Shown here: positions 14,279 to 23,815 of the stretch, piece after piece
How the letters are laid out: every line of letters begins with the position of its first letter
Position numbering within the stretch: the first letter of the stretch is position 1
Origin: Gemmatimonadota bacterium
GTDB taxonomy: Bacteria > Gemmatimonadota > Gemmatimonadetes > Palauibacterales > KS3-K002
Length of the DNA stretch: 33,443 nt
NCBI GenBank assembly: GCA_020344015.1
Contig: CP070812.1
Coordinates: 4,159,937-4,193,379, forward strand
Direction: 5' to 3'
The notes under the pieces: model-generated
Told to the model about the DNA's origin: nothing
What the model saw: the letters and a program-made list of their open reading frames with translations, nothing else
Database searches by the model: none
Made by a program: the position numbers and the translations under genes

Positions 14279-16267
14279 ATGGGCCTTTCGATGATGGACT
14301 TACGTTCCCCGCGGGACCTTTTGAAACGCCTGGGTGCCGCCGGACTGGCTCTGGTGGCTGGGTTGGTGGCGGGGGGGTGCTCTCGATCCGAGGGCACCCC
14401 AAACATAGTGCTCATCTTCACTGACGATCAGGGCTACGCCGATGTGGGCGTGTACGGCGCCGTCGGTTTCAGCACGCCGCATCTCGACCGGCTAGCCTCC
14501 GAGGGCATTCGCTTCACCAACTTCTACGTCAGTCAGGCCGTGTGCTCGGCGTCCCGGGCCTCGCTGCTTACGGGATCCTATGGACAGCGGGTCTCGATCC
14601 ACGGGGCGTTCGGTCCATTTGCCGAGGTCGGGATCAATCCTGAGGAGCAGACCATCGCCGAGATGCTCAAGGAGCGGGAGTATGCCACGGGCGTCTTCGG
14701 CAAATGGCATTTGGGGCATCTAGAGGAGTTCCTCCCCCTGCAGCACGGGTTCGACGAGTATCTGGGCGTGCCGTATTCCAACGACATGTGGCCCATCGAT
14801 TATGACGGTCGTCCGGCGACCAGCGGTAACAAGGCGAGCTACCCTCCACTGCCTCTCATTGACGGTAACGAGATGGTGGAGACGATCGATGATCTTGAGG
14901 GCCAGGCCACGCTGACGACGCGCTACACAGAGCGGGCGGTTAGCTTTATCGAGCGGCACAAGGATGAGCCCTTTTTCCTCTATCTGACCCATTCGATGGC
15001 CCACGTGCCGCTGGGCGTCTCGGACAAGTTCAAGGGCCACAGCGTCCAGGGCATGTACGGTGACGTCATCGAGGAGATAGACTGGTCTGTGGGCCAGGTA
15101 CAGGCGGCTCTCGACCGCCACGGGCTGGCGGAGAACACGCTGGTGATCTTCACCAGCGATAACGGACCCTGGCTCAACTTCGGGGATCACGCGGGGTCCG
15201 CGGGTCCGTTGCGGGAGGGGAAAGGCACGGCGTTCGAGGGCGGAGTGCGCGTGCCGGCGATCATGCGCTGGCCCGGACGGATCGAAGCGGGGTCGATTAG
15301 TACGAGGATGGCCTCGACCATGGACATCCTTCCCACCTTGGCGGCGATCACCGGCGCGCCCCTGCCGGAGCTACCCATCGACGGTGTTAACATCCTGCCG
15401 CTGTTGGAGGGGGACGAGACGGGGAATCCCCGCGATCGGTTCTATTACTACTACGATGGCGAGCTCAGGGCAGTGCGTGAGGGAAAGTGGAAGCGGGTCT
15501 ACCAGCATCGTACGCGGTCGTACCAGGGCGTCGAGCCGGGGAACGACGGTCTTCCGGGCCCTTATTCCTTTCCCACTGTACCCGCTGCGCTGTACGATCT
15601 GGAGAACGACATCGGCGAGACCACTGATGTCTCGGCGGCTCACCCGGAGGTCGTTCAACGGCTCGATGCTTTGGCTGATTCTGTTCGCGGGGCCCTGGGC
15701 GACCGCTTGACCGGTCGGAGGGGCACAGAGGTGCGGCCACCGGGCAGAAGCGGGTTCGACCGGGCCGAGACCGTGACGCATCTGGCCTTAGGCGCGTCGG
15801 TGACGTTGGCTGTTCCCCCCGATCCCAGGTACCCGGGGCAGGGGCCGCCGTCTCTGACAGATGGCAAGCTCGGCAGTCGGGACCACCACGATGAACGCTG
15901 GTTGGGATTCGAGGCCGACGATCTGGAGGCGGTGATCGATCTTGGGAAGCCGGCCAACCTGAGCAGCATCGGCCTCGAACCTCTGCGGGCTCAGATCTCG
16001 TGGATCTTTCTGCCGCAGTGGGTGGAGTTCGCGGTGTCGAAGGACGGCAACGATTGGGAGACGGTGGGTCGGGTGCCGGTCGTTCTGGAAGCGAACCCGA
16101 GAACCGGTACTCAGCGGATAGCGGCTGAGGTCGTCGCCGGGCCGGTGCGGTACGTTCGCGTTCGCGCGCGGAATCTGGGGCAATGCCCCGAGTGGCACGC
16201 CGGGGCGGGGGGTAAGACGTGGCTCTTTGTCGATGAGATAGTCGTGGAGGGTAGCGAACTTGAATGA
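14279..16267 (+). CDS. Cys-type sulfatase lipoprotein with C-terminal discoidin-like domain
   Basis: 662 aa from ATG 14279 (alternatives at 14291 and 14294; GAGAGGA at 14273-14279 would suit those better). Lipobox LVAGGC, Cys34. The catalytic domain (40-480) has FTDDQG metal ligands, the nucleophile motif CSASR (Cys89, a CxAxR variant of CxPxR to be converted to formylglycine), GKWHLG, THSMAH and TSDNGP. The last ~165 residues (from about 495) resemble an F5/8 type C/CBM32-like beta-sandwich: SLTDGKLGSRD, WLGFEADDLEAVIDLGKPANLSSIGLEPL, WVEFAVSKDGNDWETVG and VRYVRVRARN. Likely role: removal of sulfate from a bound polysaccharide or glycoside at the cell surface. Its stop overlaps the start of the next sulfatase gene. 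Substrate not predictable from sequence. Confidence 0.9.
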   Translation: MGLSMMDLRSPRDLLKRLGAAGLALVAGLVAGGCSRSEGTPNIVLIFTDDQGYADVGVYGAVGFSTPHLDRLASEGIRFTNFYVSQAVCSASRASLLTGSYGQRVSIHGAFGPFAEVGINPEEQTIAEMLKEREYATGVFGKWHLGHLEEFLPLQHGFDEYLGVPYSNDMWPIDYDGRPATSGNKASYPPLPLIDGNEMVETIDDLEGQATLTTRYTERAVSFIERHKDEPFFLYLTHSMAHVPLGVSDKFKGHSVQGMYGDVIEEIDWSVGQVQAALDRHGLAENTLVIFTSDNGPWLNFGDHAGSAGPLREGKGTAFEGGVRVPAIMRWPGRIEAGSISTRMASTMDILPTLAAITGAPLPELPIDGVNILPLLEGDETGNPRDRFYYYYDGELRAVREGKWKRVYQHRTRSYQGVEPGNDGLPGPYSFPTVPAALYDLENDIGETTDVSAAHPEVVQRLDALADSVRGALGDRLTGRRGTEVRPPGRSGFDRAETVTHLALGASVTLAVPPDPRYPGQGPPSLTDGKLGSRDHHDERWLGFEADDLEAVIDLGKPANLSSIGLEPLRAQISWIFLPQWVEFAVSKDGNDWETVGRVPVVLEANPRTGTQRIAAEVVAGPVRYVRVRARNLGQCPEWHAGAGGKTWLFVDEIVVEGSELE

Positions 16268-17783
16268 GATAGCGAGTATGACCGCCATGCGCCGTTCCGT
16301 GGTTCTATCCCTGCTAACCGCCGGGCTGCTCTGTCACACCGCCTGCCAGTCAGGCGACTCGGAGGCGGCGAGAGGGTATTCGGTCAGCCCGGGTCAGCGC
16401 CCCAACATCATAGTCATCGTCGTGGATGACCTGCGCTGGGACGAGTTGGGCGTCGCCGGCCACCCTTATCTCGAGACGCCGCACATCGACCGGTTGGCGC
16501 AGGAGGGAGCCCGATTCTCTAACGCCTTTCATGCCGTGCCGCTCTGCTCGCCGAATCGGGCCAGCATCCTGACGGGTCAGTACCCGTCGCGCCACGGGAT
16601 CATCGACAACGTGGCGCGGAACCGGGCCAGCCATCGTCTGCAGACGTTCCCGCGGACTTTGCAGGACGACGGGTACGAGACCGCTTTCTTCGGCAAGTGG
16701 CACATGGGCAACGATCCCACGCCGAGGCCGGGCTTCGACTACTGGGCGGCCATCCCGGGGCAAGGACGCACCATCGATCCCGAGCTGTACGAGGACGGTC
16801 GGATCCACACGGTCGAGGGATACATCACCGATGTCCTGACCGACCGTGCGGTCGCCTTCATCGAACGGGATCGTGAAGGGCCGTTCTTCCTATATATAGG
16901 ACACAAGGCTATCCACCCGGACGCCCGACAACTCGACGACGGGTCCGTGGACCTCTCAGTACCGCGAGGGTACGTCCCGGCGCCGCGGCATCTGGGGCGC
17001 TACGAGGAGCAAGTTCTACCTCGGCGCGCGAACGTCATCTCGTCGCTCGACGAGTTGACCGACAAGCCGGCGCTGCGAAGGGCGCTGCTGTACAAGAGCT
17101 CGCCGGAGATCGTAGAGATGTTCGGTGAGGACGAGCTCGATCCGGGCTCCAGCGAAGAAACCAAGCGGCGTCGTGCGGAGATGCTGCTCGCCGTCGACGA
17201 CGGCGTGGGCCGCATCGTCGAGGCGCTCGACCGGAGTGACATCCTGGACCAGACCTTCATTCTGTTCACTAGCGACAACGGGTTCTTCTACGGCGAGCAT
17301 GGACTCTCCATCGAGCGACGCCTTCCGTACGAGGAATCGATCCGCACGCCGTTGATCGTGCGCTACCCGACCGTGGCGGAAGCCGGATCAGAGATCGATG
17401 ACCTCGTCGTCTCCGTCGACATCGCGCCGACGGTGCTGGAAATCGCGGGCGCGACCATCGGCGATCATGTTCAAGGCCGCTCGTTCGTGCCGCTGCTTTT
17501 AGGTGACGCCAGTGATTGGCGCCGGTCGGTTCTGATCGAGTTCTACACGTACGAGAACCCGTTTCCCTGGCTGGTCGACATGGACTACCGGGCCATCCGA
17601 ACGAGCCGGTACAAGTACATACACTGGATGCAGCACCCGGACGAAGGCGAGCTGTACGATCTGGCCGAAGATCCCTACGAGACCCGGAACCTGATCGACG
17701 ACCAGAGACTGGCGGGTCTCCTCAGGGGGTTACGTGCTGAGTTGGCGACGGCGGTGCTCGATGCGATGCAGTTGCCGCATTAG
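16260..17783 (+). CDS. Cys-type sulfatase, secreted or lipid-anchored
   Basis: 507 aa from TTG 16260, which has GGAGGG (16246-16251) eight bases upstream; ATGs at 16278 and 16287 are alternatives. A signal peptide (MRRSVVLSLLTAGLLCHTAC) is clear, with an imperfect lipobox. Sulfatase motifs: VVDDLRWDELG (metal Asp pair), nucleophile CSPNR (Cys96), TGQYPSRHGI, GKWHMG, GHKAIHP and TSDNGFFYGEHG, ending in the usual ELYDLAEDPYETRNL block. The FFYGEHGLSIERRLPYEESIRTPLIVRYP segment is common in iduronate/choline-sulfatase-like S1 members. It overlaps the first sulfatase by eight bases, so the pair is co-expressed and probably acts on one sulfated substrate. Neither is closely related to the other beyond motifs. 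Cys-type sulfatases need formylglycine formation; no competent activating enzyme is in the window. Confidence 0.9.
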   Translation: MNEIASMTAMRRSVVLSLLTAGLLCHTACQSGDSEAARGYSVSPGQRPNIIVIVVDDLRWDELGVAGHPYLETPHIDRLAQEGARFSNAFHAVPLCSPNRASILTGQYPSRHGIIDNVARNRASHRLQTFPRTLQDDGYETAFFGKWHMGNDPTPRPGFDYWAAIPGQGRTIDPELYEDGRIHTVEGYITDVLTDRAVAFIERDREGPFFLYIGHKAIHPDARQLDDGSVDLSVPRGYVPAPRHLGRYEEQVLPRRANVISSLDELTDKPALRRALLYKSSPEIVEMFGEDELDPGSSEETKRRRAEMLLAVDDGVGRIVEALDRSDILDQTFILFTSDNGFFYGEHGLSIERRLPYEESIRTPLIVRYPTVAEAGSEIDDLVVSVDIAPTVLEIAGATIGDHVQGRSFVPLLLGDASDWRRSVLIEFYTYENPFPWLVDMDYRAIRTSRYKYIHWMQHPDEGELYDLAEDPYETRNLIDDQRLAGLLRGLRAELATAVLDAMQLPH

Positions 17784-17815
17784 GCAGGGAGCACAGAACT
17801 GTAGGGGGTCGGCGA

Positions 17816-19129
17816 GTGAGCAACCCCGGGCTTAGACGAATTCTCGGCGTTTGGGATGGGCTGGCCGTCGGGGTCGGGCTCGTCATTGGCGTCGGGATCC
17901 TCCGTACCCCGGGGCTGATCGCCGGTTACCTGGGCGGCCCGGGGCCCATTCTGCTGGCCTGGGTCGCCGGCGGGGTCATCGCGCTTCTCTCCGCGATGGT
18001 GTTCTCCGAGATGGCCGCGATGTATCCGGAGGCGGGCGGCAAGTTCGCCTACGTCAGGCAGGCGTTCGGGCCGCTGGGCGGTTTCGTCGCCGGCTGGAGC
18101 GAGGTAATCGTCACCCGAGGTGGGTTCCCGGCGGCCTCGAAAGCCATCGTGATCGGCGAATATCTGATTTTGCTCACCGGCTGGGGCGCGATCCGCGGTT
18201 GGGCCGCGGCCGCAGTGTTCGCCTACTTCCTGCTACATCTCATGGGGCTGCAGGCGGGCCGGGTCTTTCAGAACATCGCCACTACGGCGAAGGTCGTGCT
18301 CATCCTGGTCATCATCGGTGCCGGGCTGATGGGCGGCACGGGGGCGGCGTGGGAACCCGGCGCGGCGATCACGCCGGAGCGCGGACTGCTGCTTGGGTTC
18401 GCCCTCGCCTACCTGTCGATCTCGTTCACGTACTACGGGTGGGACGACGCCGTCAAGATGGCGGAGGAGATCCGCGAGCCGGGCAGAAACCTGCCCAAGG
18501 CCCTCATTCTAGGGGCGGTGGCCGTGGCGGTACTCTACCTGGCGATCAACGTTGCGTTCCTGAGTGCGCTGTCGCCCACTGCGATGTCGGGGTCGCCGCT
18601 CGTCGCCGCCGACGCGGTGGCGGTGGCCTTCGGCGAGAGTGGGCGCACCTTTATCACGATAACCGCGCTGGTCATCCTGGTCAGCAGCCTGAACGTGAAC
18701 TTCCTGAGCGTGCCTCGCGTGGTCTACGGACTGTCGCGCAGAGGTCTGGCGCCGGCGGGCCTCGTCCGGGTCTCGGGTGGCGGCACCCCCCTGGGCGGTC
18801 TGTTCCTGATTACCGCGTTGGTATTCCTGCTGGCGATGACGCGCTCGTTCGAGTTCCTGATTCAGTTCATGATGTTCGTCGCGATCTCGGTTGACGCGAT
18901 GGTTCTGGTCGCGCTCTTCCGACTCCGGGCGCTGCATCCCGACGAGCCGCGCCCCTACCGCGTGCCGGGCTATCCCTGGATGCCTGTTGCGGTGGTGATC
19001 CTGTACGTGATGATCCTGGTTCTGGTGACGGTAACGCAGCCGATGCTGGCGGTGGGTGCGGGGGGGCTCTTGGCTGCGTTGACGATCGCCGGCGTTGTCT
19101 GGTCGAAGACAAAAGCGAGCAGAGTGTAA
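17816..19129 (+). CDS. APC-family amino acid/polyamine permease
   Basis: 437 aa from GTG 17816 with AGGGGG about 8 bases upstream. About twelve hydrophobic segments are visible. The first helix GLAVGVGLVIGVGILRTPGLIAGYLGG matches the substrate- and sodium-site helix of APC transporters (GxGxGIL-type), followed by FSEMAAMYPEAGGKFAYVRQAFGPLGGFVAGW, which is the consensus of this family. PYRVPGYPWMP in the last loop is also typical. It is an inner-membrane secondary transporter, most likely taking up an amino acid or amine. It starts 32 bases after the second sulfatase and is followed after 15 bases by the ThDP enzyme, so transporter and enzyme probably handle related compounds. Substrate is not indicated by sequence. 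Confidence 0.9.
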   Translation: MSNPGLRRILGVWDGLAVGVGLVIGVGILRTPGLIAGYLGGPGPILLAWVAGGVIALLSAMVFSEMAAMYPEAGGKFAYVRQAFGPLGGFVAGWSEVIVTRGGFPAASKAIVIGEYLILLTGWGAIRGWAAAAVFAYFLLHLMGLQAGRVFQNIATTAKVVLILVIIGAGLMGGTGAAWEPGAAITPERGLLLGFALAYLSISFTYYGWDDAVKMAEEIREPGRNLPKALILGAVAVAVLYLAINVAFLSALSPTAMSGSPLVAADAVAVAFGESGRTFITITALVILVSSLNVNFLSVPRVVYGLSRRGLAPAGLVRVSGGGTPLGGLFLITALVFLLAMTRSFEFLIQFMMFVAISVDAMVLVALFRLRALHPDEPRPYRVPGYPWMPVAVVILYVMILVLVTVTQPMLAVGAGGLLAALTIAGVVWSKTKASRV

Positions 19130-19144
19130 GTGAGGAGCGTCCGC

Positions 19145-20767
19145 ATGCCAACTTGCGCGGAAGTCACGGCGCAGACGTTATCGGAGCTTGGTGTCAAGAG
19201 GATGTTCGGCCTGCCGGGCGGCGAGATCTTGGACCTGGTGGAGGCGTGCCGCGCCCTCGGCATCGAGTTCGTGCTGACGCGAGACGAAGGCAACGCAGCC
19301 TTCATGGCCGACGTCACGGGCCAGATCCAGCGCCGCCCCGGCGTCTGTGTGTCGACGCTCGGCCCCGGCGCGCTCAACATGGCTTTGGGCGTCGCCAATG
19401 CCTACCTGGATCGCTCGCCCGTCATCGCCGTCTCCGCATCGATAGCGGAATCCGCTCGACCCTACGCCACCCATCAGAACCTCGACCTGAACGACATTTA
19501 CAGGCCCTTCACCAAGCTGTCGGTCACGTTGGACGGGGAGGACACGGCGGGCGAGGTGCGCCACGCATACGACCTGGCCGTCCAACCGCGAATGGGACCG
19601 GTGCACATCGCCCTGCCCAGCGACGTCGGACGATCGCCGGACCGGCCGGCAGAAGGCGGCGTAGGCGCTCGAACCCGGGCGCAGCCGAGCGCGCCTCCGT
19701 CAGACGAAGATCTACAGCGCATAGCAGCGGTGATCCGTGAAGCGCGACGGCCCGTGGTGATATTGGGTCTCGACCTCGATCCCTATGAGGACTGCGGTAG
19801 CGTTAAGCGGTTTGTCGAGGAACTCGGTGCGCCGGTCTTCGTGACGCCGAAGGCGAAAGGTATCCTCCCGGAAGATCACCGCCTCTTCGCCGGTGTGTGT
19901 GCCGGTGTCGCCGCCGACAAGGTTATCGTTGAGCTCTTCGGCCGTGCCGATCTCCTCATCGGCGTCGGATTCGACCCGGTCGAGTCGGACAAGATCTGGC
20001 ACCAGACGATGAAGCTCATCTCCATCGGTCCGGTCTCGATAGCGGCAGGTGCTTATAGCCCGGCCGACGAGGCCGTTGGTGATCTCGATGAGATCATCCG
20101 CGCGCTGGGTGAGATGGGGCTGGGGTCCTGCGAGTGGTCGGAGGAGGAGTTGCGAGAGTACCGCGAAGCGCTCGGTCAGGCGCTGCGTCCCGCGCACGGG
20201 CTGCGGTCGGGGCTGTCGCCCTACGAGGTCACACAGCGGCTGCGCGAGCTGGTTCCGCGCGACACCATCCACGTCACCGATGTGGGCTCGGTCAAGTTCG
20301 TGACCTCGCAGGTGTGGAGGACGTACGAGCCGTTGACGTTCTTCACCTCGAACGGGCTGTCATCGATGAGCTACGGTCTGCCGGGGGCTATGGCGGCCAA
20401 GTTGCTCTTTCCCGACCGAACGGTCCTCTGCACGACCGGTGACGGTGGGTTCGGGATGACGCTTTCGGAGCTCGAGACGTGCGCGAGACATGGCATTCAC
20501 GTTATCACCGTCGTATATAATGACAGTGGCCTCAGTCTGATCAGGGCCGTGCAGGAGTACAAAGGACACCCGAAATACGGCGTCGATTTCGGTGCCGTCG
20601 ATTTCGCGGCCGTGACGGAAGCGTTCGGCGCCTGGAGCGCTCGTGTCGAGAGCATGGCCGATCTCGATGGGGCGGTCGAAGAAGGCCTGCGGATAGGACG
20701 CCCTGTCGTCCTGGACGTCGTGATCGACCCGACCGAGTACGTCGGGCACGCGGCGCCCGCGTCTTGA
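19145..20767 (+). CDS. ThDP-dependent enzyme, acetolactate synthase-like
   Basis: 540 aa from ATG 19145, preceded by GAGGAG (19132-19137, 7 bases). The Pyr domain has GLPGGEILDLV and TRDEGNAAFMADVTGQ with the catalytic Glu48; the middle domain shows LIGVGFDPVESDKIW, similar in form to catabolic AlsS-type acetolactate synthases; the PP domain has GDGGFGM followed by a 28-residue spacing to YNDSG, the ThDP/Mg motif. FAD-binding features of anabolic AHAS are not evident. Such enzymes decarboxylate a 2-keto acid and may ligate the aldehyde unit to an acceptor; the family also includes oxalyl-CoA, benzoylformate and sulfoacetaldehyde enzymes, so the reaction is uncertain. Context with the permease suggests turnover of an imported amino acid after deamination, which is inference. 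No small regulatory subunit gene is adjacent. Confidence 0.87.
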   Translation: MPTCAEVTAQTLSELGVKRMFGLPGGEILDLVEACRALGIEFVLTRDEGNAAFMADVTGQIQRRPGVCVSTLGPGALNMALGVANAYLDRSPVIAVSASIAESARPYATHQNLDLNDIYRPFTKLSVTLDGEDTAGEVRHAYDLAVQPRMGPVHIALPSDVGRSPDRPAEGGVGARTRAQPSAPPSDEDLQRIAAVIREARRPVVILGLDLDPYEDCGSVKRFVEELGAPVFVTPKAKGILPEDHRLFAGVCAGVAADKVIVELFGRADLLIGVGFDPVESDKIWHQTMKLISIGPVSIAAGAYSPADEAVGDLDEIIRALGEMGLGSCEWSEEELREYREALGQALRPAHGLRSGLSPYEVTQRLRELVPRDTIHVTDVGSVKFVTSQVWRTYEPLTFFTSNGLSSMSYGLPGAMAAKLLFPDRTVLCTTGDGGFGMTLSELETCARHGIHVITVVYNDSGLSLIRAVQEYKGHPKYGVDFGAVDFAAVTEAFGAWSARVESMADLDGAVEEGLRIGRPVVLDVVIDPTEYVGHAAPAS

Positions 20768-20862
20768 GCTGACGTTCGAATCACAACCCTCTGAGTCTTC
20801 GTACGGTCAAATGGATGGGCTCGTGCGCAGAAGCCCCAAGCATCAAGAAAGATGACCGAGCC

Positions 20863-23310
20863 ATGAGAAAGACCACGGGCTACGGGGCTGGCAGAGCGAC
20901 CGACCTGAGGCTGGACGTCCGCTACGGCATCCGCACGCTTCTTCGGACACCGGGTTTCACGCTGGTGACCTTGATCACGCTGGCCCTGGGCATCGGGGCC
21001 ACCACCGCCATGTTCTCCGTCCTGAACACGGCAATGAGACGATCGCTCCCCTTCCCGGAGGCGGACCGCCTGGTTATGGGTCGTGCCACGTTCAGCGGGA
21101 ACGTGAACCCGTGGGTCTCGTTTCCCGACTACATGGACTACCGGGACCAGAGTGAGTCGCTGGCATCGCTGGCCACCATTGCCGCCGGCTCTGGTTTGGT
21201 AACAATCACGGGGACGGGTGAACCGGAGCAGGCCGGCGCCACCTACGTCACCAGTAACATCTTCTCCACCCTGGGTGTGGTACCTCACCTGGGCGGCACC
21301 TTCACGATGGAGGAGCTTCCCGCGGCGGGAGGCGGCGACGTCGTCATCAGTTACAGCTTCTGGCATCGCTGGTTCGGCGGCTCTCGCGACGTGGTGGGGC
21401 GGAGCCTCACGGTGAACGGGAACACCATGACGGTCGTGGGGGTCACCCCCGCCGGCTTCCGCCTTCTCTACGACGTAGACCTCTGGTTCCCTCCCTGGCC
21501 GGGTAACAGCAGACCCATCACTCGCCGATACCACAACTGGCTTCTGGTGGGACGACTGGCGCCCGGTGTCTCCCTGGAAGCGGCCCGGTCGGAAATCGAC
21601 GTCATCTCGGCTCAGCTCGAAGAGGCGTACCCGGACTCGAACCGGAGAAAGGCACTCCAGCTCGATCATCTCGACGCCGCCGTGGTCGAGGGCTACAGAC
21701 CGTCGCTCCTGATACTGGCGGGAGCGATCGTCCTCGTCCTTCTGATAGCCTGTGGAAACGTGGCCAACCTGTTCCTGGCTCGAGGATCCACGCGCACCAC
21801 GGAGTTGGCGGTGCGGGCCGCGTTGGGAGCGACTCGATCCCGCCTGACCCGTCAGCTACTGGTGGAGTGCACGATCGTGGCGGTGGTGGCCGGTAGCATG
21901 GGGATCGTGCTGGCCGTCTGGTTTCAGAACCTGATCCTCGGCTTCGTCTCCATGGATCTCCTGGGGATAAGACAGTTGGGACTCTCGCCAACCATGCTGG
22001 GCATCGCTCTCGTCCTGTCCCTGATGACGGTTCTCCTCTTCGGCGTCCTCCCGTCGCTCGTCGCAGCGCGAGCCGACCCCGCCGAGCAGTTGAAGCAGGG
22101 TGGCCGGGGGTCCACGGCGGGGAGCGGTATTCGTTTCCGTAGCGGGCTCGTGGTTCTGCAAGTCGCGCTCTCAGTGGTTCTCCTGGTGGCATCCGGGCTT
22201 TTGATTCGGAGCTTCGCCAGGCTGCGCGGCGTCGATCCCGGTTTCCGGGTGGAGAACCTCTTGACCGCCACGGTCTCCCTGCCTCGCGACGACTATGGGG
22301 AAGGGAATCTCCGGATCCAGTTCTACGAGGGTCTTCGCGAGCGCATCGAAGCGTTGCCGGGAGTCGAGACGGTGGGCATGAACACCCATCTGCCGATCCT
22401 CCAAACAGCGGGCAACGTCGCCATCTGGGCTCCGGAGAGACCACCCGAGACGAACAACGATGCTCCTTGGGCGGACCGGCGCATCATTCTGCCCGGGTAT
22501 TTCGCCACAATGGAGATTCCCCTCCTGGAAGGGCGAGTATTTCAGGCGACAGACGTGGCGGGGTCTCCGCCTGTCATCATCCTCAGCAGGAACACGGCCG
22601 AGACCGTGTACCCCGACCGCAGCGCCGTGGGACGGCAGGTGGCCGTGGATGTGGGAGGCGATGAGCCGGGCCTCTTCGAGGTGGTCGGTGTCGTTGAGGA
22701 TCACCAGCTCTCGTCGCTGGGGGGCGCCATGAGACCCGCGATGTTCTTCCCCTACGCCCAACAGCCGGTGCGCACCATGCGCCTGGCGGTGGGCACCGCC
22801 GCCGATCCCAGGAGCCTGATCCGGCCCGTGCAGGAGCGGATCTGGGAGTTGGACCGCGATATCGTCCTGAGCGATGTGCGGACGATGGAGGAGGCCGTGT
22901 CCAACTCAGTTGCAAACACCCGGGCCGTCACGACGGTTCTGGGTATGTTTGCCAGCGTGGCTCTGGCCCTGGCGGCACTGGGCCTGTACGGGGTGCTGGC
23001 CTTCTTCGTGACTCAGAGGACTCACGAGATCGGGATTCGGGTCGCGCTTGGGGCCAGCGGCGGAAACGTGCTGCGGTTGGTGATCAGCCGAGGCATGATG
23101 CTGGTCGGAATCGGCCTGGTCCTCGGAATCGCTGGAGCAATCGGCGCCACGCGCCTAGTGGAGGGGATGCTCTTCCGGACGGGCGCCACCGATCCCGCCA
23201 CCTTTGCGGGCGTGACCGGGTTCTTCCTCGTTGTCGCTCTCGGCGCATGCATGCTGCCGGCGTGGAGAGCTCTGAGGGTCGATCCGCTGGAGTCGCTGAG
23301 GGTGGAATAA
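20863..23310 (+). CDS. ADOP-type large ABC transporter permease (MacB/FtsX duplicated)
   Basis: 815 aa from ATG 20863; an in-frame ATG at 20815 has no better ribosome site. The order is: DLRLDVRYGIRTLLRTPGFT with a first membrane helix (about 32-54), a MacB-type periplasmic domain, FtsX-like three-helix block (ILAGAIVLVLLIACGNVANLFLARGSTRTTELAVRAALGATRSRL), then a repeat of the whole unit with a second periplasmic domain and a final FtsX block (THEIGIRVALGASGGNVLRLVISRGMMLVGIG, ending RALRVDPLESLRVE). This is the acidobacterial duplicated orphan permease pattern. These proteins often lack an adjacent ATPase, and none is seen here. Probable role in efflux or lipoprotein/peptide handling by analogy with MacB; substrate unknown. 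It stands apart from neighbours by 95 bases upstream. Confidence 0.9.
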   Translation: MRKTTGYGAGRATDLRLDVRYGIRTLLRTPGFTLVTLITLALGIGATTAMFSVLNTAMRRSLPFPEADRLVMGRATFSGNVNPWVSFPDYMDYRDQSESLASLATIAAGSGLVTITGTGEPEQAGATYVTSNIFSTLGVVPHLGGTFTMEELPAAGGGDVVISYSFWHRWFGGSRDVVGRSLTVNGNTMTVVGVTPAGFRLLYDVDLWFPPWPGNSRPITRRYHNWLLVGRLAPGVSLEAARSEIDVISAQLEEAYPDSNRRKALQLDHLDAAVVEGYRPSLLILAGAIVLVLLIACGNVANLFLARGSTRTTELAVRAALGATRSRLTRQLLVECTIVAVVAGSMGIVLAVWFQNLILGFVSMDLLGIRQLGLSPTMLGIALVLSLMTVLLFGVLPSLVAARADPAEQLKQGGRGSTAGSGIRFRSGLVVLQVALSVVLLVASGLLIRSFARLRGVDPGFRVENLLTATVSLPRDDYGEGNLRIQFYEGLRERIEALPGVETVGMNTHLPILQTAGNVAIWAPERPPETNNDAPWADRRIILPGYFATMEIPLLEGRVFQATDVAGSPPVIILSRNTAETVYPDRSAVGRQVAVDVGGDEPGLFEVVGVVEDHQLSSLGGAMRPAMFFPYAQQPVRTMRLAVGTAADPRSLIRPVQERIWELDRDIVLSDVRTMEEAVSNSVANTRAVTTVLGMFASVALALAALGLYGVLAFFVTQRTHEIGIRVALGASGGNVLRLVISRGMMLVGIGLVLGIAGAIGATRLVEGMLFRTGATDPATFAGVTGFFLVVALGACMLPAWRALRVDPLESLRVE

Positions 23311-23365
23311 CATTGAGACTAGCGCCTAACAAACCCGACGCTGTCAGAGTAACTCAGGAGATACC

Positions 23366-23800
23366 ATGAATATGAAAAAGGGATTCTTGGTGCTTTCCAC
23401 GATGGCGTTCTGCCTTAGTGCTTTCGCTCTGAGCCTGCAATCTGACGAGACGGGGGCAATCCGTCAGACACTACAGTATTACCTCGACGGACACGCCACC
23501 GGCGATCCAGAGGTCATGGCCAAGGCTTTTTATCCAACTGCTCGGTTGCAGTACATACGTAACGGTGAGGCCTCGATTCGCTCACTGGAGAGCTATCTGG
23601 GCGGCATGTCGGGCCAACCGGCATCGGACGAGAGTGAGCGCGAGCGCCGGATCCTGATGGTGGACTACGTGGGTACGGTGGCGGTCGCCAAGATCGAGCT
23701 CGATTACCCGCGGGTGATATTCACCGACTATATGCAGCTTCTCAAGATCGACGGCGAGTGGAAGATCGTTAACAAGATCTACCACGCGGATAGGAAGTGA
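23366..23800 (+). CDS. Secreted NTF2-like (putative lumazine-binding family) protein
   Basis: 144 aa. ATG at 23366 has AGGAG six bases upstream. A signal peptide (MNMKKGFLVLSTMAFCLSAFAL) precedes an NTF2-like fold: IRQTLQYYLDGHATGDPEVMAKAFYPTARLQYIRNG, a middle VAVAKIELDYPRVIFTDYMQLLKIDGEWKIVNKIYHA block. This pattern is that of the family annotated as putative lumazine-binding, widely found as single-domain proteins without proven function. It could be a small enzyme or ligand-binding protein in the periplasm. It lies 55 bases after the large permease and is convergent with the ABM-domain gene, 15 bases away. Confidence 0.8.
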   Translation: MNMKKGFLVLSTMAFCLSAFALSLQSDETGAIRQTLQYYLDGHATGDPEVMAKAFYPTARLQYIRNGEASIRSLESYLGGMSGQPASDESERERRILMVDYVGTVAVAKIELDYPRVIFTDYMQLLKIDGEWKIVNKIYHADRK

Positions 23801-23815
23801 CAGACGCTCGCACTC

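Noticed and set aside
20497..21669. 390-residue minus-strand frame across the ThDP enzyme and permease genes
   Set aside because: It spans two real genes and their gap and shows no domain.
20863..23310. MacAB-type complete efflux system
   Set aside because: No ATPase or membrane fusion protein gene is adjacent; only the orphan duplicated permease is supported.
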